From assembly GCA_022239325.1 (NCBI GenBank), contig JAKOGP010000006.1, forward strand, positions 62,001 through 126,000: a DNA stretch of 64,000 nt, read 5' to 3'. How positions within the stretch are numbered: the first letter of the stretch is position 1; each line of letters begins with the position of its first letter. A program made the position numbers and the translations under genes. Below, piece by piece: positions 1-7,710 of this stretch. Source of the DNA: Flavobacteriaceae bacterium LSUCC0859. GTDB lineage: Bacteria > Bacteroidota > Bacteroidia > Flavobacteriales > Flavobacteriaceae. The notes below the pieces were generated by a model. The model saw only the letters and a program-made list of their open reading frames with translations. It was not told where the DNA came from and searched no databases.

Positions 1-670
1 TTCCTTCTCCCCAAGCCATTAATATCACTCTTTTGGCATTCATGATAGTTCCTACACCCATGGTAATGGCTTTTGAGGGTACATTTTCCTTTCCAAAAAA
101 ATCACTTGCGGCGTCTAGCATAGTCATTCTATCTAAGCGAACCATTCGGGTTTTGCTTTTGAGAGAAGACCCAGGTTCATTAAATCCAATATGCCCTGTT
201 CTTCCTATTCCTAAGATTTGAATATCTATCCCACCAACGGCTTCTATTTTAGACTCATAGATCGCACAATAGGCTTTCATTTCTTCTTTTTCAATGAGTC
301 CGTTGGGAATATGTATTTGATCCTCAGGAATATCTAGATGGTCAAATAAGTGCTCCTTCATAAATCTCACATAGGAGTGAATAGAATTTGGATCCATAGG
401 GAGATACTCGTCCAAATTAAAACAAACCACATTGGCAAAGCTAAGCCCTTCTTCCAGGTGCGCCTTTACCAAATACTCATATACTTTGATAGGCGTAGAA
501 CCCGTTGCCAATCCAAGAACCGCTTTTTTTCCTGCTTTTTGACGGCTTTTAACCAATGCAATAATCTCACGAGCTACATAGGCAGAGGCCTCCAAAGCCG
601 TTTCATAGATTTGAGTAGGGAGCTTTTCAAACTTTAATATCTCTTCATCTACAAATGAAAAATCTTGCAT
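1..670 (-). CDS. nagB: Glucosamine-6-phosphate deaminase, long form, C-terminus outside the window
   Basis: Converts glucosamine 6-phosphate to fructose 6-phosphate and ammonia in the cytoplasm. 223 codons are visible from ATG at 670; the gene runs off the left edge. The phosphate-binding segment LATGSTP is near residues 54-60, the catalytic FNLDEY near 84-89 (D87) and GIGRTGHIGFNEP near 154-166 (H160), so the active site is intact. The roughly 40-residue N-terminal extension before the Rossmann-like core, and the wording of the sequence, resemble the long Bacteroidota form that continues into a PIG-L/LmbE-type deacetylase domain. That domain would lie outside the window, so this part is inference. 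Divergent from a DeoR regulator and murQ, which fits amino-sugar and murein recycling. Confidence 0.9.
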   Translation of the reverse strand, partial: MQDFSFVDEEILKFEKLPTQIYETALEASAYVAREIIALVKSRQKAGKKAVLGLATGSTPIKVYEYLVKAHLEEGLSFANVVCFNLDEYLPMDPNSIHSYVRFMKEHLFDHLDIPEDQIHIPNGLIEKEEMKAYCAIYESKIEAVGGIDIQILGIGRTGHIGFNEPGSSLKSKTRMVRLDRMTMLDAASDFFGKENVPSKAITMGVGTIMNAKRVILMAWGEG

Positions 671-699
671 TGTTTAAAATGGATTAGGTGTTTAAGCCT

Positions 700-707
700 C
701 AAATATA
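700..707 (-). promoter_or_regulatory. -7 promoter element of nagB
   Basis: TATATTTG read on the minus strand matches the Bacteroidota -7 consensus TAnnTTTG exactly. It lies 30 bp upstream of the nagB ATG. The tandem repeats at 723-766 fall over the -33 region of this promoter. Confidence 0.65.
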
Positions 708-722
708 GAAAAAAATAGCATT

Positions 723-766
723 TTTTGCAGTTTTATGCATTTAATTTTGCAGTTTATTGCCTTTAA
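723..766. promoter_or_regulatory. Tandem 22-bp direct repeats, probable DeoR-family operator
   Basis: Two adjacent 22-bp units (723-744 and 745-766) match at 19 of 22 positions; each begins TTTTGCAGTTT and ends TTTAA. A weaker third unit (TTCGCATT core) follows at about 767-788. A period of 22 bp is close to two helical turns. The repeats sit in the divergent promoter region between nagB and the DeoR-family gene and overlap the -33 zone of nagB, so binding by the neighbouring regulator is the natural inference. Confidence 0.6.
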
Positions 767-813
767 CTTCGCATTAAAGCGCTTTTATGGAAATAAACGG
801 CAGACATAATTGC

Positions 814-821
814 TATATTTG
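814..821 (+). promoter_or_regulatory. -7 promoter element of the deoR-murQ unit
   Basis: TATATTTG is an exact TAnnTTTG match, 30 bp upstream of the regulator ATG at 852. Together with the minus-strand copy at 700-707 it frames the repeat operator. Confidence 0.65.
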
Positions 822-851
822 TAGTATCAATAGGAATTATAACAGTTTCAC

Positions 852-1601
852 ATGCTCAAAGAAGAACGTCATCTAAAAATCCTCAATGAGGTAGCCCTGC
901 ACAATAGGGTCTTACTTACAGATATTGCAGAAAGTTTAAATGTATCTATAGACACCGTTAGAAGAGATGTAAAAGAATTGGACGCGGGCGGTAAGCTCAA
1001 AAAAGTTCACGGGGGGGCTATTGCTCTTGGTTTTGTGAGTTACAGTCCAAAAAACACCAATATCTATGCCCTGGCAGAAAAGACCATCATAGCTCAAAAG
1101 GCAGTTCAGCTTTTAAAAGACGGTAGTGTGATACTTATAGATGGGGGCACCACCTGTTTGGAATTGGCCAGGCAAATTCCACATAAATTACACCTTACCT
1201 GTTTTACCCTTAGCCTTCCAGTAGCATTAGAAATGCTTACCAAGCCTAATGTAGAAGTCATTTTTATTGGTGGGAAACTTTCAAAAGACGCCCAACTTTC
1301 TATAGGTGCCAATGCGGTAAACAACCTGTCTAATTTGCGGGTAGATTACAGTTTTATTGGGACCGGTTATGTAGACCCCGTATTTGGACTCACGGAGTTT
1401 GATTGGGATATTGTGCAACTCAAAAAAGCAGTGATAGACGCCTCAAAAAAAACAGTATTACTTTCTATTTCTGAAAAACTCAATTCTCAGCACAGATATA
1501 AAACTGCAGAAATAAATGCCATTAATACCATGGTGACGGAACTAGACCCATCAGACCCTGCATTAAATTCATTTAGAAATTACGACATTAAGTTACTTTA
1601 A
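852..1601 (+). CDS. DeoR/GlpR-family transcriptional regulator
   Basis: A 249-residue DNA-binding regulator. Residues about 6-55 form the DeoR winged helix-turn-helix, with the characteristic STDTVRRD-type recognition segment (SIDTVRRDVKEL) followed by KVHGGAI. Residues about 75-235 form the sugar-phosphate-sensing ISOCOT-like domain (VILIDGGTTCLELA, then IFIGGKL). Such proteins usually repress sugar catabolic genes and release DNA on binding a phosphorylated sugar. The next gene, murQ, starts 24 bp downstream in the same direction and nagB is divergent, so an amino-sugar or MurNAc-derived ligand is likely. The ligand is inference. Confidence 0.9.
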   Translation: MLKEERHLKILNEVALHNRVLLTDIAESLNVSIDTVRRDVKELDAGGKLKKVHGGAIALGFVSYSPKNTNIYALAEKTIIAQKAVQLLKDGSVILIDGGTTCLELARQIPHKLHLTCFTLSLPVALEMLTKPNVEVIFIGGKLSKDAQLSIGANAVNNLSNLRVDYSFIGTGYVDPVFGLTEFDWDIVQLKKAVIDASKKTVLLSISEKLNSQHRYKTAEINAINTMVTELDPSDPALNSFRNYDIKLL

Positions 1602-1625
1602 CATTTACAATAAGCTAAGCAGAAC

Positions 1626-2447
1626 ATGCCGCATAGAATTACAGAATCTGACTCCTTATACGATCACTTAGAAAGTAAATCTTCTCTTAACATACTTTCA
1701 GAAATAAATGCAGAAGATCAAAAAGTAGCTCTGGCAGTTGCAGAAGTCATACCCAAAATAAAGCCATTAGTAGACCTTCTTTCTGATAATTTTGAAGCAG
1801 GAGGGAGGCTTTTTTATATTGGAGCTGGAACCTCAGGAAGGCTAGGTATTTTAGACGCCTCGGAAATCCCACCAACCTACGGTATGCCCCATGACAGGGT
1901 TATTGGTTTAATTGCTGGGGGAGACACCGCTATCAGAAAAGCGGTAGAACATGCAGAGGACCATTCCACTCAGGCATGGAAAGATCTAGAAGCCTTTTCT
2001 ATAAATCCTTTAGATGTATTAGTGGGAATTGCTGCCTCTGGCACCACACCATATGTGTTGGGTGGACTAGAAGCTGCCAAAAAAGCGGGGATTCCCACGG
2101 CCTGTGTTACCAACAATCCAGGGAGTCCCATAGGTAAAATAGCAGACTATCCCATAGAGGTAGCTGTAGGTCCAGAATACGTAACAGGTAGTACCCGAAT
2201 GAAGAGTGGAACAGCTCAAAAATTAATCCTAAACATGATTTCTACGGCCTATATGATTAAGGCGGGGAGAGTCAAAGGGAATAAAATGGTGCACATGCAA
2301 CTTAGCAATGACAAACTAGTTTATAGAGGGGCTACTTATATAGCAGAGGCAACAGCTTTGAGCCACACAGAAGCAGCAGCTCTTTTAAAGGAGCACGGAT
2401 CTGTTCATGCGGCAATAGAGGCTTACCATCGCAGCAAAACCAAGTAG
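1626..2447 (+). CDS. murQ: N-acetylmuramic acid 6-phosphate etherase
   Basis: Cleaves the lactyl ether of MurNAc 6-phosphate to give GlcNAc 6-phosphate and D-lactate, a step of cell-wall recycling. The 273 residues are close to the family length. The SIS-domain signature GAGTSGRLGILDASE spans about 66-80, and E80 and E111 fall where the two catalytic glutamates of E. coli MurQ (83 and 114) lie. The TRMKSGTAQK motif is present near 190-200. It is co-transcribed with the DeoR regulator and sits beside nagB, whose product handles the next intermediates after deacetylation. It converges with the sugar dehydrogenase gene, with only 18 bp between stops. Confidence 0.95.
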   Translation: MPHRITESDSLYDHLESKSSLNILSEINAEDQKVALAVAEVIPKIKPLVDLLSDNFEAGGRLFYIGAGTSGRLGILDASEIPPTYGMPHDRVIGLIAGGDTAIRKAVEHAEDHSTQAWKDLEAFSINPLDVLVGIAASGTTPYVLGGLEAAKKAGIPTACVTNNPGSPIGKIADYPIEVAVGPEYVTGSTRMKSGTAQKLILNMISTAYMIKAGRVKGNKMVHMQLSNDKLVYRGATYIAEATALSHTEAAALLKEHGSVHAAIEAYHRSKTK

Positions 2448-2465
2448 GCAAAAACGAATACAGTC

Positions 2466-3587
2466 TTATTTTTTTGGAACTAATTTCACAATACCTTTCC
2501 CTTCTACGGCCACATAGATGTAACCGTCTGGAGCCTGTCTAACATTTCTAATACGCCCCATGTCTGCAAGAAGTTTTTCTCGATAAACTACCTTGGTTCC
2601 TTCCAAAACCAATCTTTCTAGGTATTGAAAAGATAAGGAGCCTACTAATAAATTCCCCTTCCATTCTGGGTATTTGTCACTGTCTACAAAGGCCATGCCA
2701 CTTGGGGCAATAGAGGGTACCCAATAGTGAATGGGTTGCTCCATACCATCCATAACGGTTTTATCCGTAATTTCAGTACCGCTATAATTAATCCCGTAAG
2801 TAATAACAGGCCAGCCGTAATTGGCTCCTTTTTTTACTATATTGAGCTCATCTCCACCTCTAGGACCGTGTTCGTGCTCCCACATCTCTTTTCTAATCGG
2901 GTGAAAAATGAGTCCTTGAGGGTTTCTATTTCCATAGGTGTAAATGGCTGTTTTGGCTCCGTCTACACCAACAAAAGGGTTGTCTGAAGGAATACGACCG
3001 TCATCAAAAAGTCTGTATATCTTACCACCATCACGTTTAATGTCCTGAGGGTTTACATCTCTCTCCCCGCGTTCTCCAATAGTGAAGTATAAGTACCCAA
3101 GGTGGTCAAACTCTAGTCTAGAACCAAAGTGTTGCCCTTTCGTAGTGTTAGGTCCAGCCTTGTAAAGTACCTGATTATCCACCAAAGAATTACCTTTTAA
3201 TTGGGCCCTCATGATGGCAGTATGCCCCCCTTTTTCTGGTCCATCTTCTGAAGCATAGGATATATAAATCCACCCATTTTTTTCATATTGGGGGTGTAAT
3301 TCAAGATCCAACAAGCCTCCTTGGCCTCTCACATAGACTTTAGGGGCATTTTCAATATTGGTTTTCACCCCATTTTTCACCTGGATTAAGGCCCCTTCTT
3401 TGTCAGAAACAAGTAGGCTGCCATCAGGCAAAAAGGCCATTCCCCATGGGTTCATGATGCCTTCTGCCACGGTCTCTACCCTAAATATATCTTGCTTAGG
3501 AAGCTGTACCTCGTTGGGTATGTTTTGGCCGCAGGCCGATGCTGTTATCAAAAAGGCCAAAGCCCCAAAAGTTTTATAGAAGTTCAT
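2466..3587 (-). CDS. PQQ-dependent soluble aldose sugar dehydrogenase, lipoprotein
   Basis: A 373-residue member of the glucose/sorbosone dehydrogenase (GSDH) six-bladed propeller family, like E. coli YliI. The N-terminus is a lipoprotein signal (SACG around residues 17-20), so the protein is exported. Family landmarks are PWGMAFLPDGSLLVSD, GGLLDLELHP, HFGSRLEFD, the catalytic-region EHEHGPRGGDELN and GANYGWP. Such enzymes oxidise free aldoses outside the cytoplasm using PQQ. No PQQ biosynthesis gene is in the window. The substrate is unknown. Confidence 0.9.
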   Translation of the reverse strand: MNFYKTFGALAFLITASACGQNIPNEVQLPKQDIFRVETVAEGIMNPWGMAFLPDGSLLVSDKEGALIQVKNGVKTNIENAPKVYVRGQGGLLDLELHPQYEKNGWIYISYASEDGPEKGGHTAIMRAQLKGNSLVDNQVLYKAGPNTTKGQHFGSRLEFDHLGYLYFTIGERGERDVNPQDIKRDGGKIYRLFDDGRIPSDNPFVGVDGAKTAIYTYGNRNPQGLIFHPIRKEMWEHEHGPRGGDELNIVKKGANYGWPVITYGINYSGTEITDKTVMDGMEQPIHYWVPSIAPSGMAFVDSDKYPEWKGNLLVGSLSFQYLERLVLEGTKVVYREKLLADMGRIRNVRQAPDGYIYVAVEGKGIVKLVPKK

Positions 3588-3607
3588 AGTGCTATGTTTT
3601 TGCTTTT

Positions 3608-3615
3608 CAAATATA
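3608..3615 (-). promoter_or_regulatory. -7 promoter element of the sugar dehydrogenase gene
   Basis: TATATTTG on the minus strand, an exact TAnnTTTG match, 20 bp before the ATG at 3587. Confidence 0.55.
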
Positions 3616-3686
3616 GGAAAGATAGGCGGTAAAAATTCAGGAAATTTCTTTTGTTCAAAGATGCTATTATTTGGACTTCATTACCT

Positions 3687-3694
3687 TATATTTG
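3687..3694 (+). promoter_or_regulatory. -7 promoter element of tRNA-Pro(TGG)
   Basis: TATATTTG, an exact TAnnTTTG match, ends 24 bp upstream of the mature tRNA 5' end. Confidence 0.6.
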
Positions 3695-3718
3695 CAGCGC
3701 TGTAATGCCAGTTACACT

Positions 3719-3796
3719 CGGGGTGTAGCGTAGCCCGGTTATCGCGCCGCGTTTGGGACGCGGAGGTCGCAGGTTCGAATCCTGCCACCCCGACCA
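3719..3796 (+). tRNA. tRNA-Pro (anticodon TGG)
   Basis: A full cloverleaf can be drawn. The acceptor stem pairs CGGGGTG with CACCCCG, the anticodon arm is GCG-TTTGGGA-CGC with TGG in the loop, and the T arm GCAGGTTCGAATCCTGC is intact. The 3' CCA is encoded (3794-3796). A weak AT-rich hairpin followed by TTTTT just downstream (to about 3827) may end the transcript. Confidence 0.95.
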
Positions 3797-3879
3797 AAAA
3801 ATCCAACCACTTATGTAGTTTGATTTTTAATTAATTTACTTCACCGGCTGTTTAATTCATATATCAACTTTGATATTCT

Positions 3880-3912
3880 AATATTTAATATATTTAAGAA
3901 TATTTAATATAT
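3880..3912. repeat. Two 14-bp AT-rich direct repeats before the sulfatase start
   Basis: AATATTTAATATAT occurs at 3880-3893 and again at 3899-3912, 19 bp apart, the second ending one base before the ATG at 3914. They could be operator half-sites or simple AT-rich sequence; no regulator gene adjoins them. Confidence 0.45.
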
Positions 3913-3913
3913 C

Positions 3914-5479
3914 ATGAGTAGAACATTATGTCTTTTAGCATTCATACTTCTTTTTTCTTGTAAAAAGCAGAACGCTCAAAGCAACTCTCCCAACATTATT
4001 TATATTTTAGCAGATGACCTTGGTTATGGTGATCTTGGGGCCTATGGTCAAACTAAAATTGAAACACCAAATATTGATGCCCTAGCAAAATCAGGGATGT
4101 TATTTACCAAACACTATAGTAGTGCACCTGTTTGTGCACCTGCAAGATATATGTTGCTCACAGGTCAACATTCAGGCAAGGCCTTCATCAGAGGAAACGA
4201 CGAATGGGCAGATCGCGGAGCAGTATGGAATTACAAGGAAGTGATTAAGGATCCAAATTTGGAAGGACAGCGTCCTATGCCAGTTGGGACTGTTACTTTA
4301 GCAAGAAGACTTCAGAATGTTGGTTATGAAACTGCACTGTTTGGTAAGTGGGGATTGGGAGCACCTCTGAGCCAATCAACTCCCAATAAAATGGGATTCG
4401 ATTATTTTTATGGTTACAATTGTCAAAGACAGGCTCATACTTATTATCCAGTTCATTTGTATGAAAATGAGCAACGGGTATTTCTAAATAATGATACCAT
4501 TGCCCCACATACTAAATTATCTACAAACCCTCTTTTATCTGAAAAGGAACTTTATGCTCCATTCACATTAAGTGACTATGCTCCTAAATTGATCTTTGAT
4601 AAAATCACACAATTTCTAGAGAGAGATTCAAAGAGTCCCTTTTTTTTATATTGGGCTACACCTATACCTCACAACGCTTTACAGGCACCTGAAAAATGGT
4701 TAAACTATTACATTAAAAAATTTGGTAAGGAGACATCATATCTTGGAGAGAGGGGATATTTTCCTCACAAAAATCCAAGGGCGGCTTATGCAGCTATGAT
4801 TTCTTATTTAGATGAAAATATTGGTAAATTGATTGAAATGCTCAAAGATAGTGGCCGCTATGAAAATACATTGATTATTTTTACCTCTGACAATGGGGTA
4901 ACCTATTCTGGTGGCACTGATGGGCTGTTTTTTAATTCTTCTGGACCCTTTGATGAGGCTTATGGAAGAGGAAAAGGATTTCTCTATGAGGGTGGGATTA
5001 GGGTTCCAATGATTGCCTCTTGGCCAGCTCAGATTAAGGGTGGTAGCCAGTCTGATTTAATGTCCATTCAGTATGACGTGCAAACAACTCTCTCAGATAT
5101 TGTAGGTATTGAGTTGGATGGGCCTCAAGACGGCATTAGTTTTTTACCTACTTTGTTATCTAAAAACACTCAAAATGAGCATCCATTTTTATATTGGGAA
5201 TTTCCTGAGTATGGAGGTCAATTGGCTATCAGAATGGGAGACTATAAACTTGTGAGACAGCACTTAAAAGACACACTTACCCCTTCATTAGAATTATATG
5301 ACTTGAGTAAAGATCCCACAGAGTTAAAAAACATAGCTCAAGAATTTCCAAAAATATTAAAAGAATTTGAGCTCATATTTAATCAAGAACATCAGGAGGC
5401 GGAAATAGACAGGTTTAAAATTCCACTTTTAGAAAAGGGACTTTTCTCAGACTCATTTTTTAATAATCTAAATGAGTAG
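3914..5479 (+). CDS. Sulfatase (formylglycine-dependent, lipoprotein)
   Basis: A 521-residue type I sulfatase of the S1 family, hydrolysing sulfate esters on an unknown substrate. A lipobox LLFSC (C16) predicts an exported lipoprotein. The metal ligands D34-D35 occur in ILADDLGYGD, and the formylglycine motif C74-A-P-A-R78 is intact, so it needs maturation by a formylglycine-generating enzyme; one is encoded at 27603. Further landmarks are GKWGLG, FTSDNGV and the C-terminal YDLSKDPTEL region. It stands alone just after tRNA-Pro and before a decayed reading frame, and its AT-rich codon use differs slightly from the neighbours, which suggests possible acquisition. Confidence 0.93.
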   Translation: MSRTLCLLAFILLFSCKKQNAQSNSPNIIYILADDLGYGDLGAYGQTKIETPNIDALAKSGMLFTKHYSSAPVCAPARYMLLTGQHSGKAFIRGNDEWADRGAVWNYKEVIKDPNLEGQRPMPVGTVTLARRLQNVGYETALFGKWGLGAPLSQSTPNKMGFDYFYGYNCQRQAHTYYPVHLYENEQRVFLNNDTIAPHTKLSTNPLLSEKELYAPFTLSDYAPKLIFDKITQFLERDSKSPFFLYWATPIPHNALQAPEKWLNYYIKKFGKETSYLGERGYFPHKNPRAAYAAMISYLDENIGKLIEMLKDSGRYENTLIIFTSDNGVTYSGGTDGLFFNSSGPFDEAYGRGKGFLYEGGIRVPMIASWPAQIKGGSQSDLMSIQYDVQTTLSDIVGIELDGPQDGISFLPTLLSKNTQNEHPFLYWEFPEYGGQLAIRMGDYKLVRQHLKDTLTPSLELYDLSKDPTELKNIAQEFPKILKEFELIFNQEHQEAEIDRFKIPLLEKGLFSDSFFNNLNE

Positions 5480-5505
5480 ATATCCCCAAATTAAAACAAC
5501 TTCCC

Positions 5506-5749
5506 CTAAAATTCCTTAAGCTCTGCTTTAATATTCTTGAGCCCTAGAGCTAAAATTTGAAAAGATAAGTACAATTCATATGCATAAAAAACTAGGATTG
5601 GTTTCAGATAGCAATCTCAAAGTGTTTTTTTCATTCCAATGTGACTCCAGGAAGTTTTTCATTCATTTTTTTAACGCCCCCATGAGTCATATCATGTATG
5701 GTCTATTCTCCAAGCGATCTGTCACAATCTTAAATTGTTTAGCCTCCAT
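5506..5749 (-). pseudogene. Possible decayed small protein gene
   Basis: The 345 bp between the sulfatase and the aldehyde dehydrogenase hold no intact gene. On the minus strand from ATG at 5749 a protein-like reading runs MEAKQFKIVTDRLENRPYMI, stop, ..., KNFLESHWNEKNTLRLLSE, and then after one frameshift near 5590 YELYLSFQILALGLKNIKAE before a stop at 5508-5506. Two in-frame TGA codons and the frameshift indicate decay. The family is not recognised. The forward-strand open frame at 5580-5777 is its shadow. Seen only as protein-like composition, so low confidence. Confidence 0.35.
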
Positions 5750-5824
5750 GATTAAGATAGTGGTTCGTGCTAATTAGTTTTTTGTCACAATGATCTAAGA
5801 AAAAATTACCATTGTGTAACATTT

Positions 5825-7222
5825 TTAAAACCATTTTACAGTCCATTCACTAATTTTCTTTTTCAATGGGGTATAGGGTGGCATGAGCAATTCTACTGCA
5901 CTAAAACTGTATTGTTTTAGCACGCTCCTTTGGTTGGAAAATTCTTGAAACCCATAATATCCATGGGCTTTTCCAATCCCGCTATTGTTGCTACCTCCAA
6001 AGGGTAGGTGGTGGTTGGAGTATTGTATAACGCTGTGATTTATCGCCGTGCTTCCCGCCCTGGTGTTTTTTAGTACACGCTTTATGACCTCTGCTTTTTT
6101 GCTGTAAAGATATAGGGCCAAAGGTTTTTCTCCGGCTCTAATATAATTAATAGCTTCTTCTATTTTGTCAAACGTTTTTAGAGGTAAAATGGGGCCAAAA
6201 ATCTCATCTTTTAATAAAGATGCTTGTTCTGAAAGCCCTGAAATTAGCGTAGGAGACATATAGTTTTCAGAGGTGATATAATCTCCGCCCATTTCAATAA
6301 TACCCCCATGGATTTTAGCGTCTTCCAAGTGGGTTACAAGTCTTTTAAAATGATTTTCATTGACAATTCTACCATAATCTTCGGACTTTTCTACCTGTTC
6401 GCTGTAAAATTGTCTGCTGTATTTTACAAAAGCCTTCACAAAGCGATTTTTAATACTACTCTCTATAAGTAGATAATCTGGCGACACACAGATTTGTCCA
6501 TTGTTTAAAAATTTGGCCCAAGCAATTTTTTTTGCAGCCTGGTCAATATTTGCGCTGGCGTCTACAATAGTGGGGGACTTGCCTCCTAATTCTAAAGTGA
6601 CAGAGCTCAGGTGTTTTGACGCAGCTTCCATGACCAATTTTCCCACAGCTGGTGAGCCTGTAAAAAAAATATGATTAAAGGGCAGGCTTAATAATTCTTG
6701 AGCTACAGTTGCGTCGCCTTGGAAAAGGGACACATGTGAAGGTTCAAAAACAGCAGCAATAATTTTTTCTAAAACAGCTGCGGTATGCGGTGTCATTTCA
6801 GAGGGCTTGATCACTACGGTATTTCCAGCAGCAATCGCTGAGGCTAGAGGAGCTAAAGTGAGGTTCACAGGAAAATTCCATGGAGAAATAATAAGACAGA
6901 CCCCTTTGGGTTCTTGATGTACATAAGCATTAGAGCCCATAAAAACAAGTGGAGAAGGCACTCTTTGGGGTGCCATCCAGTGTTTTAGATTTTTTTTTAT
7001 GAGTTTTATTTCTGAGATCACTGGATGAATCTCAGTGAGGTCGGTCTCTATTGCAGGTTTTTTAAAATCTTTGTAAAGCGCCTCTTGAAGTTCGGTTCTA
7101 TATGTAATTTCAATTGCTTTTTTTAACGCATTTAGGCGTTTTATTCTTTGTTTAGCAGTTGAATTACCCAAACTGTATTGATGTTTTTGTTGGGCTTTAA
7201 ATAGGTCTTGTAAGTTCTTCAT
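5825..7222 (-). CDS. Aldehyde dehydrogenase, ALDH3-type
   Basis: A 465-residue NAD(P)+-dependent aldehyde dehydrogenase that oxidises aldehydes to acids. The length and the pattern YKDFKKPAIETDLTEI, ISPWNFPVNL, LELGGKSP (catalytic-base glutamate) and NNGQICVSPDYLL (nucleophilic cysteine) fit the class 3 (fatty or aromatic aldehyde) group. No signal peptide is seen. It lies 68 bp downstream of the DUF779 gene on the same strand and may be read from the same transcript. The actual substrate cannot be told from sequence; medium or long-chain aldehydes are the family norm. Confidence 0.9.
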   Translation of the reverse strand: MKNLQDLFKAQQKHQYSLGNSTAKQRIKRLNALKKAIEITYRTELQEALYKDFKKPAIETDLTEIHPVISEIKLIKKNLKHWMAPQRVPSPLVFMGSNAYVHQEPKGVCLIISPWNFPVNLTLAPLASAIAAGNTVVIKPSEMTPHTAAVLEKIIAAVFEPSHVSLFQGDATVAQELLSLPFNHIFFTGSPAVGKLVMEAASKHLSSVTLELGGKSPTIVDASANIDQAAKKIAWAKFLNNGQICVSPDYLLIESSIKNRFVKAFVKYSRQFYSEQVEKSEDYGRIVNENHFKRLVTHLEDAKIHGGIIEMGGDYITSENYMSPTLISGLSEQASLLKDEIFGPILPLKTFDKIEEAINYIRAGEKPLALYLYSKKAEVIKRVLKNTRAGSTAINHSVIQYSNHHLPFGGSNNSGIGKAHGYYGFQEFSNQRSVLKQYSFSAVELLMPPYTPLKKKISEWTVKWF

Positions 7223-7290
7223 AACACATAAAACTTAAAGGTAAGATTTTCATGGCAGTTTTTTAGAAGTTTGCCACAAGCATTCAATAC

Positions 7291-7647
7291 TTATTGGGCT
7301 ATAAAGAAATCTAGTTCTTTGTCATTAAGAAGTCTAGAATGAATTATAAATCTCATTCCTAATGGTATTTCTAATGAGAAACTAGCGCCTCTTCCAGAGG
7401 TTATGTCTACAGTAAGATGAGTGTGCTTCCAATAGTCAAATTGGTCTTGATTCATATAGTATTTTATTCCCGCAATTTCACCTAGCAATATGTCGCTATT
7501 GTCTAGATAAAAATCTTCTGCAGGTAAAAGCATTGGGGAAGACCCGTCACAGCATCCACCACTTTGGTGAAAAATTAAATCGGGTTGTTTCTCTCGAATT
7601 TTTGAAACTACCTCTGCAGCTTCATCTGTTATAGCAACTCTATTCAT
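7291..7647 (-). CDS. DUF779 family protein, aldehyde dehydrogenase partner
   Basis: A 118-residue DUF779 protein. The pattern QSGGCCDGSSPM near residues 28-39 and GRGASFSLE near 84-92 are the family hallmarks. The adjacent cysteines look like a metal or redox site. DUF779 genes are habitually next to acetaldehyde-type aldehyde dehydrogenase genes, as here (ALDH genes on both sides). The biochemical role is not established. A strong terminator lies between this gene and the upstream ALDH, so its expression probably depends on read-through or an unseen promoter. Confidence 0.85.
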   Translation of the reverse strand: MNRVAITDEAAEVVSKIREKQPDLIFHQSGGCCDGSSPMLLPAEDFYLDNSDILLGEIAGIKYYMNQDQFDYWKHTHLTVDITSGRGASFSLEIPLGMRFIIHSRLLNDKELDFFIAQ

Positions 7648-7666
7648 TTTTTGTTTTAAAAATAAT

Positions 7667-7693
7667 AAAAAAAGGCTGGAAAATCCAGCCTTT
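7667..7693 (-). terminator. Rho-independent terminator after the main ALDH gene
   Basis: On the minus strand AAAGGCTGGA pairs with TCCAGCCTTT (7671-7680 with 7684-7693) around a 3-nt loop, followed by a run of seven T. It directly follows the stop of the gene at 7711-9210. Confidence 0.85.
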
Positions 7694-7710
7694 TAGTTCT
7701 ATGGATTACT

